64,000 nucleotides of DNA, taken from the NCBI RefSeq assembly GCF_040115645.1, contig NC_089555.1, positions 1,922,001 to 1,986,000 on the forward strand. Reading direction: 5' to 3'. Within the stretch, counting starts at the first letter, position 1. Every line of letters begins with the position of its first letter. Made by a program: the position numbers and the translations under genes. This stretch comes from Euwallacea fornicatus. Its lineage: Eukaryota; Arthropoda; Insecta; Coleoptera; Curculionidae. The notes below the pieces were generated by a model, which worked only from the letters and a program-made list of their open reading frames with translations, was not told where the DNA came from and ran no database searches. Positions 11,409 through 22,200 of the stretch are shown in pieces.

Positions 11409-12532
11409 GACTGGCTTAAGCAACTAAAACCCTTAAAGGTTTAGGTATAATAAATATACTTGGTGATATTACCTTGTCAGGTAAAAAAAAAAATGATAAT
11501 AGCAAATAGAGGTAATTTCAGATTTAAACTATTAAAAGCATTCCAAAAACACGCTTAAGAAAATTGTGTGACTTGTTTACATTCAGTCCTGCCCTTAAGT
11601 GTCTTAATTCTCATTGAATAGACCCTGTGATTGTTGACTAACTACTCATAATTATTTAAATGTTGTCTGTTCTTGTTATAGAAATGTGGATAGGAATTAG
11701 ATTCTTGTTGATGCCATATAGTAAATTCTGTTTGGAGTCTAGTTCCTGCTTCTAATTGATTGAGAAAAATATATTTTTAGGTACTTAGTTTTGTAACAAA
11801 CTATTGTTCCCCAGTACTTACTATTGTAATTGATACATTCCATAATGTTTTATATTAATATGTATAATGGTTAAAGAAGTCCATTATACCAAGCTGATAT
11901 TCACAGAATTATTTCCATTTTACATGGGTGTTATTTACCTATTTAAATACTTTTGTATTGATAAATTTATTGCATTTTGCTCGTATTTACCTAGGAATTG
12001 CCTGGCTCTATGTTTTGACAAAGTTGCTCAATATATGTATTAACTTATGGTTTTTACTGGCTAATAAAGTTATATATAATACGGATACAGAAGCTTTGTA
12101 ATTGAGTCCTGGCGAACCCCCTACCCCTTTTTTGACTCCATGTGAGCACTTCTGCAAAACAGTGTAAGAAAGGCAACTCTGAAAGAAGCCTCAAATAAGT
12201 ATATATTAAAATTGAAACATAGAGTTCAGTCCTCTACAAAGAGAATTTTTAAAGTATCTCATCCCACATTTATAACTAGAATATAATCATAAGAAAAATA
12301 TATTCAAAAAAGTTGGTTTTTGAACTAACAACTGTAGATTATTACACTTAAATTGAATAATAGAGTATGCAGAATTAGTACAACATACAAAAATCAGTCA
12401 TAGATAAACTAGTTTTCAATTAAACATATTTGTGATGTTTTCAGTATACAAATTTCAATTATAATATCAAACAGTCCTTATTTACGTCGAAAAACTGGAA
12501 TGCGCACATTTTGTAATATTTCCCCATTGAAT
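11409..12532. other. 3' UTRs of convergent genes (epimerase-like and Prx4)
   Basis: No coding exon. AATAAA-type signals on the plus strand at about 11449 (aataaatat) and 12061 (ctaataaagt) are candidates for the epimerase-like transcript end. The remainder runs into the Prx4 3' end. Confidence 0.5.
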
Positions 12533-13468
12533 CTAATGTTTCTGGAAATACTTTTGTTTCTCCACAGGGTCTGGAATAATCTGAAACAGAAATAGCAATT
12601 CCTCACTAATTTTTCTACCCACAACCACAAATCTTACAGTATCCTGGCCAGGCTTCCAACCTGCAGGACACACTTCCCCATATTTGTCTGTGTACTGGAA
12701 TGCTTGTACTAGCCTTAAAGTCTCATCCACACTTCTACCTACAGGCAGATCATTCATGGTTATTTGCCTGACGATGCCTTTAGGATCTATTATGAAAAGA
12801 CCTCTGAAAAAAAAACTGATAAACACTGAAGAAGCTTTTGTTAAGCTCACCGTAATGTGTGCCCAGCATCCTCCAGGAACACTCCATAATCTTTGGAGAT
12901 GCTATGACTCAAATCAGACAAGAGAGGAATATTGATTTTGCCCAAACCACCCTCTTTTCTTGGGGTGTTGATCCAAGCCAAGTGTGTGAAGTGAGAATCA
13001 ACAGAGCATGCTACTACTGCAGTGTTTATTTGCTTGAACTCATCTACTCGGTCACTGAAGGCTAATATTTCAGTTGGACATACAAATGTACTGAAAACAG
13101 GGTGATAATGAAAAGAAAAAGTGAGTAGTGCTACTCACAAATCAAGAGGATAAAAGAAAAACACCAAATACTTTCCAAGGAAGTCTGTGGATTGTAATTT
13201 GGTGAATTCTCCATTTACAACTGCAGTGCTTTCCCAATATGGAGCATGTCTGGAAACTAAATTGTAAAATCTATTTCAAGTCCGAGTAATAGTTATGCAT
13301 TATGATTCACTTACTGACAGCCTTAGTAAATTGTAATTTATGTTGAGCTTTTTTTAGTGATTCTGTATGAGGATATACAGTTCCACCTGCATACTTAAAA
13401 CAAGATTCCTCCTCAAGCTGCTGCCCGAGAATCATGCTTATGCCAAGCACCAAAAGTAGAGTTTTCAT
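12533..13468 (-). CDS. Prx4: Peroxiredoxin-4, secretory typical 2-Cys peroxiredoxin
   Basis: Thiol peroxidase that reduces hydrogen peroxide, in the ER in Prx4-type proteins. Exons: 13468-13315, 13256-13139, 13090-12851, 12803-12638 and 12580-12533 (241 residues, typical length). The N-terminus is a signal peptide (MKTLLLVLGISMILG) followed by a short acidic segment with an extra Cys, as in Prx4. The peroxidatic Cys is in TFVCPTEILAFSDR, rebuilt across the exon 2/3 junction, and the resolving Cys in YGEVCPAGW. The GGLG loop (KEGGLGKINIP) and C-terminal YF motif (EKQKYFQKH) associated with hyperoxidation sensitivity are both present. Convergent with the epimerase-like gene upstream in the window. 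Confidence 0.96.
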
Positions 13469-14037
13469 GTTTTTTAATAATCAGTTGTCTGAAATATGTG
13501 TCTATATACACGTGGAATCGTTTGTATCAACTTGGTGGACTAATCATAAAAAAATACATCTAAACCGCAATTCATTAAGATAAGAAATTTCTGAAGAGGC
13601 AAATTTTATAATACAGTAAATAAAAATTTAAATAAATATAGATTAAGATTAAACAGACATTTTAAGGGCTCCGATGTGCCGATATACGGTTTTCTGATTA
13701 TTAACATTATTTAATTTTTATCGTACTCACCCTGTAATTTGTTTAAAAAATTCAAAATATTAAAAAAATTTAAACTTGCTTCTATTAATCCAAACATTAA
13801 ACGTCATCGATGGTCAAGACGTCAACGGTTATTTCTCACAAACGCTACGATTGGTGGGTTTTATTGAAACGTCATCAAGTATGCAATAAATTTCACAAAC
13901 GTGTACTGCTACATTAGGAACACAGAAAAATTTTAGTAAACGTCACTAATAATACACCACAATTAATTTATAATGAGTTTATTGCGAAAACAAAATTTCC
14001 ATACTCTTTTAAATTCTTATAATAATTTTGTTTCACA
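13469..14037. other. Intergenic: Prx4 promoter side and YIPF3 3' end
   Basis: AT-rich, no coding signal. At about 13727 the plus strand reads ctcaccctgtaat, the reverse of the acagggtgag transposon terminus seen at 5.2 kb, so a short repeat remnant may lie here. Confidence 0.4.
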
Positions 14038-14658
14038 TCAAGAAAATGTCCTATGCATGAATCCGAAATGCAAATATATCAAAAACAAAATATTTACCGT
14101 TGAAATGGTGCTACAAACCAGCAATCTGGCTGCAGGCACTGGTATGGTGTTGAGGAATACTAGAATTAATCTCAAAGAACTAGCACCTGCAAATACTACT
14201 AGAGAACTAAAAAAGAAAGCATTGCTCGTTTCATGGAACAATATAAAAGAGAGTAAAAGAGTAAACAGATGACCATACAGAGAGTAACCTAAAAGGGAAA
14301 AAGTTTCACAAAAATTTACGCTAGATCTGCCTAATTTTGCTAAAATGAAACTGAATAAAGGCACACAGGTATAATAAGTTAACATAGATTCTAAGGGAGT
14401 TAGTGCAATTTTAATTTTTTTGAAAGAGTATCCATAAATCAGCAAGGCATTTAAGGAAAATAAAGCTAATAAGGGTCCTAGGAAGTCTACATGAACTTTT
14501 CGATACTTTGAACCAAAAGGTGGCATAAAAGAGGCAAAGATCCTAAACAACAAATCTGCAGGTGAAACCATAAAGAGGCCATAGTAATTCTCATATTGCT
14601 TATGTGACTTTTTAATTGAACGATCAGGTGAGCCAATAAATATCACTGAGGAAGACAT
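14038..14658 (-). CDS. YIPF3: YIPF3-like Golgi membrane protein (Yip1 family)
   Basis: Yip1-domain proteins are multi-pass Golgi/ER membrane proteins involved in organelle structure and vesicle traffic; YIPF3 partners YIPF4 in mammals. A single 206-residue exon. A short N-terminus is followed by HVDFLGPLLALFSLNALL, then four further hydrophobic segments, including SLLGYSLYGHLFTLL and LFLIYLHFGF, which match YIPF3 in order and spacing. The acidic N-terminal extension of vertebrate YIPF3 is missing, so the protein begins close to the conserved part. The start codon lies only 26 bases after the stop of the upstream minus-strand gene, which suggests a shared transcript. Confidence 0.85.
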   Translation of the reverse strand: MSSSVIFIGSPDRSIKKSHKQYENYYGLFMVSPADLLFRIFASFMPPFGSKYRKVHVDFLGPLLALFSLNALLIYGYSFKKIKIALTPLESMLTYYTCVPLFSFILAKLGRSSVNFCETFSLLGYSLYGHLFTLLLSFILFHETSNAFFFSSLVVFAGASSLRLILVFLNTIPVPAARLLVCSTISTVNILFLIYLHFGFMHRTFS

Positions 14659-14684
14659 TATAAAGAAAATTTAATGTAGTAATA

Positions 14685-14945
14685 TCACTGTTTCATTTTC
14701 TTTTGAATGTTCTCATGAGCCTGTTTCACCTGTTTTTGCAAAGTTACAGAAATATCCTTCATAAGACTTCTAAACTGCTCAGGAGTTAACTTTTCATGCA
14801 ACCTGTTTTCTTGTATAAAGTTTTTGCCAGTGAACATAGCCCGCACAACCACCTGTGCAGCTTTTCTCATAGGATATGACTCACTTAGTCTCTGCACTAA
14901 ATGTTCATTGTTGGCCAACAATCTAATTATGAATCGAAATACCAT
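14685..14945 (-). CDS. NCBP2AS2: NCBP2AS2 homologue, small protein
   Basis: An 86-residue single-exon protein. Its N-terminal half (VFRFIIRLLANNEHLVQRL, then SESYPMRKAAQ) matches the conserved start of NCBP2-AS2 proteins, where a hydrophobic helix precedes QLVERLSES-type and RRAAQ-type residues. The C-terminal half is a charged amphipathic helix (SLMKDISVTLQKQVKQ). The exact function in insects is not known to me; the human protein has been reported as a small signalling or mitochondrial factor, so treat function as open. The start is 23 bases past the MED9 stop and its own stop is 26 bases before the YIPF3 start. The upstream spacer contains an ATTAAA hexamer. Confidence 0.8.
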   Translation of the reverse strand: MVFRFIIRLLANNEHLVQRLSESYPMRKAAQVVVRAMFTGKNFIQENRLHEKLTPEQFRSLMKDISVTLQKQVKQAHENIQKKMKQ

Positions 14946-14968
14946 GCCTGTGTATTTAATAAACTCAA

Positions 14969-15475
14969 CTAAGGCTTCTGGAAATCAAAAGGGTAGAGGT
15001 AGCGGTATTTCTGCAACAGTTCTTGCTTAAGACGCAATTGGGTCTTCAAGGCTTCTAAATGGTTCAGCTGCTGCTCTTTGCTAAATTCTATTCCAGGAAG
15101 TAGGTTAATCTGTGGAAAGTTTAAGAATTTATAGTTAATTTTGACAGTATGAACAATTATAATACCTCTGATCTGGCTTGGTCTAGGCGCTTTTGCAGCT
15201 CTAGAACTTTTTGGCTACAGTCTGCAGATTCCCTGGTCTTGGCTGTGTTATCGTGGTGGTCTTTTTCGACACTTTAGTGACAATAAAAATTTATAGTTTG
15301 AAGTTACGCAACGTTTGTAATAGAGATTTTTAGTTACTATTTTAGGCAACTTTTGAAAGACACTCACACGCTCTTACCTTCGAATAATCTCGTAGATTAC
15401 GGGCAAAATTTCAATGTTCAAGTCTTCTACAGTGAGAGCACGTTTGGGCTCTAAAGTAGGGACGTCAGTTTCCAT
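14969..15475 (-). CDS. MED9: Mediator complex subunit 9
   Basis: Subunit of the middle module of the Mediator co-activator, which bridges transcription factors and RNA polymerase II. Exons 15475-15378, 15271-15166 and 15109-14969 (114 residues). The N-terminal block LNIEILPVIYEIIR and a long coiled-coil (SQKVLELQKRLDQARSE, then HLEALKTQLRLKQELLQKY) are the MED9 pattern, ending in LYPFDFQKP. Exon 1 to 2 is phase 2, exon 2 to 3 phase 0. It is first of a tight head-to-tail trio with the NCBP2AS2 homologue and YIPF3. Confidence 0.92.
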
Positions 15476-16221
15476 CTCAAGATTTCATATTACTTTATTT
15501 TTCTCGATTTGTTGAAGAAATCACGTCAGGATTGAGAGTTAAAATTTTATTCCATAGAAATCTTAACCTCAAAAGATGATATCAGTGACATCCACTGACA
15601 GTTCGACAATGACAATTTAAATTTGACATGTACCAATTGCTCTACATTATCCTAGAAGTGTAGTTGGAACAGAACTATAGTCCAAGCACAGATGTTACTT
15701 TTTGGAAATAGTAATTAGGAAGATTAAGGTGTACTAAGAGTTTAAAAACTGTGATTTCACCCTTCTGATAAAAAAAATAAGCAAGTAACCAGCATTTATG
15801 TTGAAAATATATTTATTAAGGAACTAAAGAAATAAAATAACGCAACAGGTATTTTTTTTCTACCTAAAAAGGTACACGTCTTGTCTGGTACACCACTACT
15901 ATTAAGTGCGTTACGTAAAGACCTAAATTAATATCTATACTTTGAAATGAGGGTCCGACTAGCCTGTTATATTATAATGATGATCCATGGATATATTAGA
16001 CATCGGACACAGATATGTATGTGGAAAGTATATAAATTAAACACTAGGTGGCCTAAAATCTCTGTGAAAATTATCTCAATTTACATCTGATATGTTCACA
16101 ACAATTCACAACTCTTTTCATAGTAGGTACATCTGAAGGATAAATCGCTAATAATGATGATGATGACGTGGTCATTGATGTGGTAAAGGCTACATACACA
16201 AATGAACGATGAAATAAATAT
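15476..16221. other. 3' UTR of the C2H2 gene and MED9 promoter
   Basis: About 750 bases between the stop of the minus-strand zinc-finger gene and the MED9 start codon on the same strand. A minus-strand AATAAA (plus-strand tttatt) at about 15808 could end the zinc-finger transcript. No further gene seen. Confidence 0.5.
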
Positions 16222-19200
16222 CTAAAGCAGTCTCTCGCATTCCTCGCTGATAACTGTGTCATCGCCTTCATCGGAATCGTCCGTGCAGATGTCATCTTCT
16301 TCAGACCAATGCTCGAACTCTTCTTTGTGGTGCTCTAGGGCCATTAGCGAGGGGAACAAAGAATCGCAGGCCGAACATCTAAAAAATTACACATTTAAGT
16401 AAGAAATGGGAGCCTTGAAGGATCGATGCAACTATTTCTAAACTCGGAAACTTCACACTCTCGACCATCGATAAAAGGTATCTCCGCAGTTGGAAACAAA
16501 TGTCTTTTAAAATCACTTCTATTTCTCTTTTATTTTCTATACTTGAAATTTAACCATGAGGCTTAAGTCCTCTTTCAGTTAACTCAAAAATAGCAATGCA
16601 AATCCCCCCAGGCAGAACATAATACCAAATTTGACCGAGTTTGAGCATAAACTATTCAAAAGACGAACTTTTTGATTTCGTGGAAAGTTCCTAGGGCTTA
16701 AGTCTGCAATAGCATTAAAAGTTAATATTGAAAAGCTTTGCAGGCAAAGTTGGCAACTTCTTATAAGAACTTTATTTCTGCTTAGTTACCAGGAGTCGGT
16801 TACGTTGTTTTCAAAAAATGCCGATGTAAAGCATCGATCCTTGATTATTTGTTTAAAATAGTTATAATTTAGTGTCAAGAAGGTCGCTCTTAGGAGTTAA
16901 TAAAATTTTCATGAATCTCTAAATAAGTCCTGAAAGTTAAATCGACGAGCCCTGACCCGTGAAAGCTTTTGACAACTACTGAATTCCTGTATATCATACA
17001 TAATTTATTTAGGGGGGGTTGGTAACTGCTTCTTTTGTGAAAAGAAGTCTATTTCTAACAAGCGCGTTTAAAGCTTGTTTAAATAGTTCGGTACATAAAC
17101 TCTCTATTTAATTGATTTGCTGGCCGAAGAAGTTTGTGACTGGCACCAACGTCCTGGCAAAACCCCGTGGCTAGGTAACATTGGAGATTACTCGCGAACT
17201 TCCAGACACATAAAGGATTAAATTGGAACAAGTTCCTGTTAGCCTATAGTAACTCACCCGAAATGTCTTTTCTTTTGCTTGTGAGAGGACAGCTGCTTGG
17301 GGCATGAAAACGTTCGGTCGCATACGTTGCATGTGAGAGCTTCTTCTGCAAAATGCCCACAAAGTTTTAATCGATATAGTGCCAATATTTCAGCAAAATA
17401 TTCCCCAAATAACGCTCGGATTGCGCGATACAGCGTTAATTACAATGATTAAATATTTCGGACTCATTCGAAATGCTGTTTAATTTCGGCCCGTTATAAC
17501 GCACGTTTATATTCAGCCGTTTTTATTGCATAACATAAAAATCAATTGTCGGGGTAAAGCGGGCGCAATTCCCCTCGGGCGTCAAATATAATTATGCTGA
17601 ACGCTGAACAGATCCGAACCCCATTTTGACCGTAAAAAAAGAACTTGTTTCAAGAAATTATGATTCTAGCGTGCGAATTCGCTTTTAAGATGTCCAATAA
17701 GGGATATTCGTTATTTCGTTATCGCTTTTTTCGGGCAGACAGGAATTTGCTCGTTTTCGAGGACATATCATAAGCAGCGGCAACATTGTGTGTAAGTTGG
17801 CGATGATTGCTAGGCAACCACAGATACACGTACCTTAACTGCGTGATCTGTCCTGGGAACGACTTTGCCAATAGCAATTACAAATTTGTCTTTGGCGTCA
17901 AATGTGCATGTTTTTGTTTGTTGAGGCAAAAAACTGAGCAATAAATCACTCGCGATATCACCTCAAATGTAACCTCTTATCGCCACCAAGTCGATAAAGC
18001 CCATTAAAATGTCCCTTAATCCCTTTACCGCTAAATGGAATTCTGGTAGGATCAGAGGGATCGCTCTTTCGTTGATATAAAACGGGCTCTTTTTTGTCTC
18101 CCTGGCAAATGATCTTCAAAATTAAATAAAAATCAATTCCTCTGATTTCGGGGCTTCCGTACCTAGTTTTAATGGGAGTATCGGGAGCAGGGCACAATTT
18201 GGGTCACGTGTCAAAGATTATCAGAAAAGGGAAGGCCCAAGGCTGCGAGCTCCTGGAAATCCGCGTAAATAGAGGCGCTAAGGATCCCTTTAAATCTCCC
18301 TATAAATGAATTTAGGACAAAGGGTCATATGAAGGTGCATAAAACAGCTCCTAAAGCATAAAGGGTGTTATAAAGGGCTTTCTCCGCGGACACCGATTTG
18401 TTTTCGAATCATGATTTTATTGGCTCAAACTTCAGACAAAGCTAAAAGCTTTTTCAAATGAAATTACACGTATGGGACGGGCATTATATAAGGGTTTTGT
18501 TGCCTCGCCATTCTTCGGCCATCGCGTGCTGCGATAAATTTCCTCAATTCCCCAATCAAGTCCAAAACGAAATCTAACCTACAGATTCAGCAATTGAAAC
18601 AATAGGTATAATAAATTTCGCCCGAGGCGTCTATAAATTATTGGGAAAACGTCTCAAATAATCGTTTCTTCGATTAAGATTTGAGGCCAATTAAGTTGTC
18701 TCTGATGATCAATATGAGCTGAAGTAAACCAGCACGAATAAACCTTCCGAAGCGATAAACTTTTAATGAATCGACTGTATGGTGTTAAACAAAATTCATT
18801 TTAGCAACAGCTATTTGTAGGCGTGATGCTGACAAGCTTCCAATATACAGTGTATAACTCGGTTTGGCGAAGTTTAACTACCAGCCAACCAACTTTCGGA
18901 ACGGCATATTAACGAACAAATTAGATAACAACGTTCACACCATGTCCCAATTCCCTTTTGTCATCAAGATGAAATTAGTTTAAACTTGCCTATGATTAGG
19001 GTATTAATTGTTTGGGGACCAGCTCTTTGAAAACCAGTTTATCCCGAATTTTCATCCACCATCCTGTCAAGGAGAATGCTTCAAAAGAATTATAAGCGCA
19101 GTACAACAGAGATTCATTCCGGGGGCCACTGAGAGGTTTCCGCCCTTCGCCCTTATTTATAGGTGTTCCTGGAGGGGTCTCGAGACGAGACATAACGCGA

Positions 19201-22200
19201 CATTTTGTTTCTAAGAGTCCCAAACTATTCCCATTAAATCCTCATTAAATAAACTTTTCCAATATATCCCAGAGACCATTCGGAACTGAATCACTTTATT
19301 AGCCTTTGCGATTTATCAAATTGCCAATATGGACGCATATTCTAGACGAAGTTGAATTTATGGAATGCAATGCAATACCTGGGCATAGTTGAGATTTTCT
19401 TGTTTGAGAAATTGAATTCGAAGGCTGGCTTAAAGCAGACCTTCACATAACCGACAGAAATGGCAAGAACTGATTATCACGGTTTTGGGAATTTCGCTAA
19501 TTCCTGTTGCACCGGCAACGTCGTACTGCAGATTAGTGACTAAGCGTGTCTCGCAGTTGATTCAATTGTGCGTTGCGTATCGAGTCAGGCATGAGGCGTC
19601 GTTGTCATTGTGACCACAAAGTCGTAAGGTCAAAGTAATTTTTCAAAAAGTTTTCTTCAGTTTTCAATTCCTTTGTTTCCTTCAATGAAAAGTAAACAAT
19701 CCCTTCAAAACGAATTCTTGCAAATTAGTTTGGTACTTATTAATTCGGTCCTCAAGGGACAGCCTCAGATCGAAAACAAATGACGGGCTCTAAAACACAC
19801 ACTGCAAAGCCTGTCTCTAATTTACTTTTAATCAAATTGAATATCATCCGTGAAAGAGCTTTTATTTAGTGAAGAGGATCAAAATAAACGGGATTCGTCT
19901 CACAATCAGCCTGAGATGGATCTGCTTGAAAGCGCTATAAATGTGAATAGCAAACAAACGTTATTAATGAATTGTAAGTGAGAAAATGATCTTTCAAGAG
20001 GAATTTATGTTGCGTATAAACGACAACCGGGAAATCTGTTTCATATTAGCGGCACCAGATCGCTTTAAACAAATTCCTCCAGGTTAACGAGGTGACGACG
20101 TAAACTAGTTGCTTCGTCAAAAACTGCCAATTTTCCCTTAAAACCCTTAGAAAATTAATTATGAAATAAAAAACTTCTCTCCTCCACTAACTCAGTAAAT
20201 TGATTTTCACATCATTGATGCCCTTTAGCATTAATAAACGGGAGCATGATGAGATTGAGTTTAGAGTTGTTTTTTATCTAACACCTTATGTGAAGGTTCA
20301 ATTTAATTCTGAGATCGACGCAAAAGCTAATTACTTTAATTTAATGTGCCCTCGGATATGTGTCGCAATCCCAGCAAGAGAATTCAGGGCACGTTTCCTT
20401 CAATTGTAATTCTAGCAATAAACCAATCACAGACTATTACGTACCCCCCGTGTCCCTTTAATAGTAGTCCCTTTAATTGCAGCATGTGCCACAATTGCAA
20501 TCTATGGCAAATTGAGCTTAATGTGTACTCGCACGAGAAACGCATGCAAATTGATTTCGAAATGGAAACTGCTTTTGGATGTTATTTGCTGAAGGAACTA
20601 TGACAATTATTCGACTTTCAATCAATTATCTTCGTCTAGTCAAAGAGTTTCATTCCAAACCGAAAATTAAATCTTTTATTGAGACTCCATCTAATCTTTT
20701 TACTTTCTTTGTTTCTGAATTCGAACTTTTTTTCATGTTTCAGTTGCAATCTGTATCCTTCTAGAGGGTGACAGGTACTGTTGAAATAAAACAACTTCTA
20801 TGTTTTTCTAACTACATCGATCATTTTAGTTAATATGTGTTTTAAATTAATGTTTTTTATCACTCTAAAAGTCATAAATTAACAATAAAACACCTTGTAT
20901 AGAATATCTTTGCCTTTTCTTGATAATTTGGTGACTTCAATTGAGTGAAACAATGAATACTGAAAATGGGTGTATATTGGTTGTGAAAGATTTTATAGGG
21001 ATTTTCGAGTATTTATTGATGCTTTTGATAGATTTTTGGGTTACCTGTGAATTTCAAGGAACTAATGCTGGGAGTTTTAATAAATTGTTGGATTAGTACT
21101 AGAGATTGATGGATGCACTCGGAATGTGGAAAATTTTAGGATTTTAATACATGTTTTGACTCTTTTAGACAACACCGTTTATTTTTGCTGAGAACGTTTG
21201 TCAAATCAATGTTTTTGGCACTCTCTAGAAGATCACAGTTTAACAACCTGTAGGTTTATATTTTCGTTTTCTTGAGAATATGGTGAGTTAACTTTTGTTG
21301 CCCAATGAGGACTGAAAACAAGTGTCGTGAGAGATTTTGTAGATATTTTCGGATATTTATTGAATAATTTAAGAGATTTTTGGGCTGTATGGTATTTTTA
21401 AAGCGCTTTTGGTAGAAGTCTCAAGAAATCGTTGGAACATTAATAGAGATTAACAGACACTCCCGGAATTTGAGAAATCCTAAGATTTTTATTTTTTTTT
21501 ATATTTTTTGACAACATCGTTTGTCTACGCTACACAACTCATGTTTAATCTATGTTTTTATTAGTATCTAGAAGGTCATAGTTCAACGTGCCGTGTAGAG
21601 CATTTTTGCGCTATTTTTAAATTCAGTGATTCTGAAAAGTTACAGGTAAGCAATGAAGACTAAAAAAATGTGCATATATTCTACTAATTGGTGGAATTAC
21701 CTGATTGAATGCAATATTATGAATGACTTACTTTTTTTTACCAATATGGGCAAAAATAAAATTAATCAGTTGAGATTCAAATGTATTGACTAATACGAAT
21801 CCACACAGGGGTTGTTTTAATGCACCAAACTAGTTTACCTGAATCATCGTTATATTCATTATTTCGAGGTAAAGTAACAACACACTTCGTTCCGCTATTT
21901 TGCGAATATATGGTTACTAATTAGAGCCCACACCGAGCTCAATATTTCATATGGCCAGATGGTTGCTATCGAGACGCGATATGGCCATTGTACAAGTAAT
22001 ATATGGGGTGCTAAGCTGCGATTTGTGTTTGCTATACATCAGAGGTGCGAATTCAACTAAAAAACGGACATTGCTCAAAGAGGCTCTCTCTCTTTCCCTC
22101 TCTCTCTTTGCAACATGGCTCGCCATCAGCGTAAAGCTTTCTGAGAAAAATTCCTTTTTTTATTCGGGATGATCGTCTTTCGGGCCCAAATGAAAAATTA

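Noticed and set aside
12533..12850. Minus-strand frame read straight through 12637 as one 105-codon protein
   Set aside because: It is two Prx4 exons plus intron; GTAAGA donor and TTTCAG acceptor sites split it, and the family sequence resumes exactly after the acceptor.
13973..14272. Plus-strand 99-codon frame
   Set aside because: Lies antisense to the conserved YIPF3 coding sequence and shows no domain of its own.
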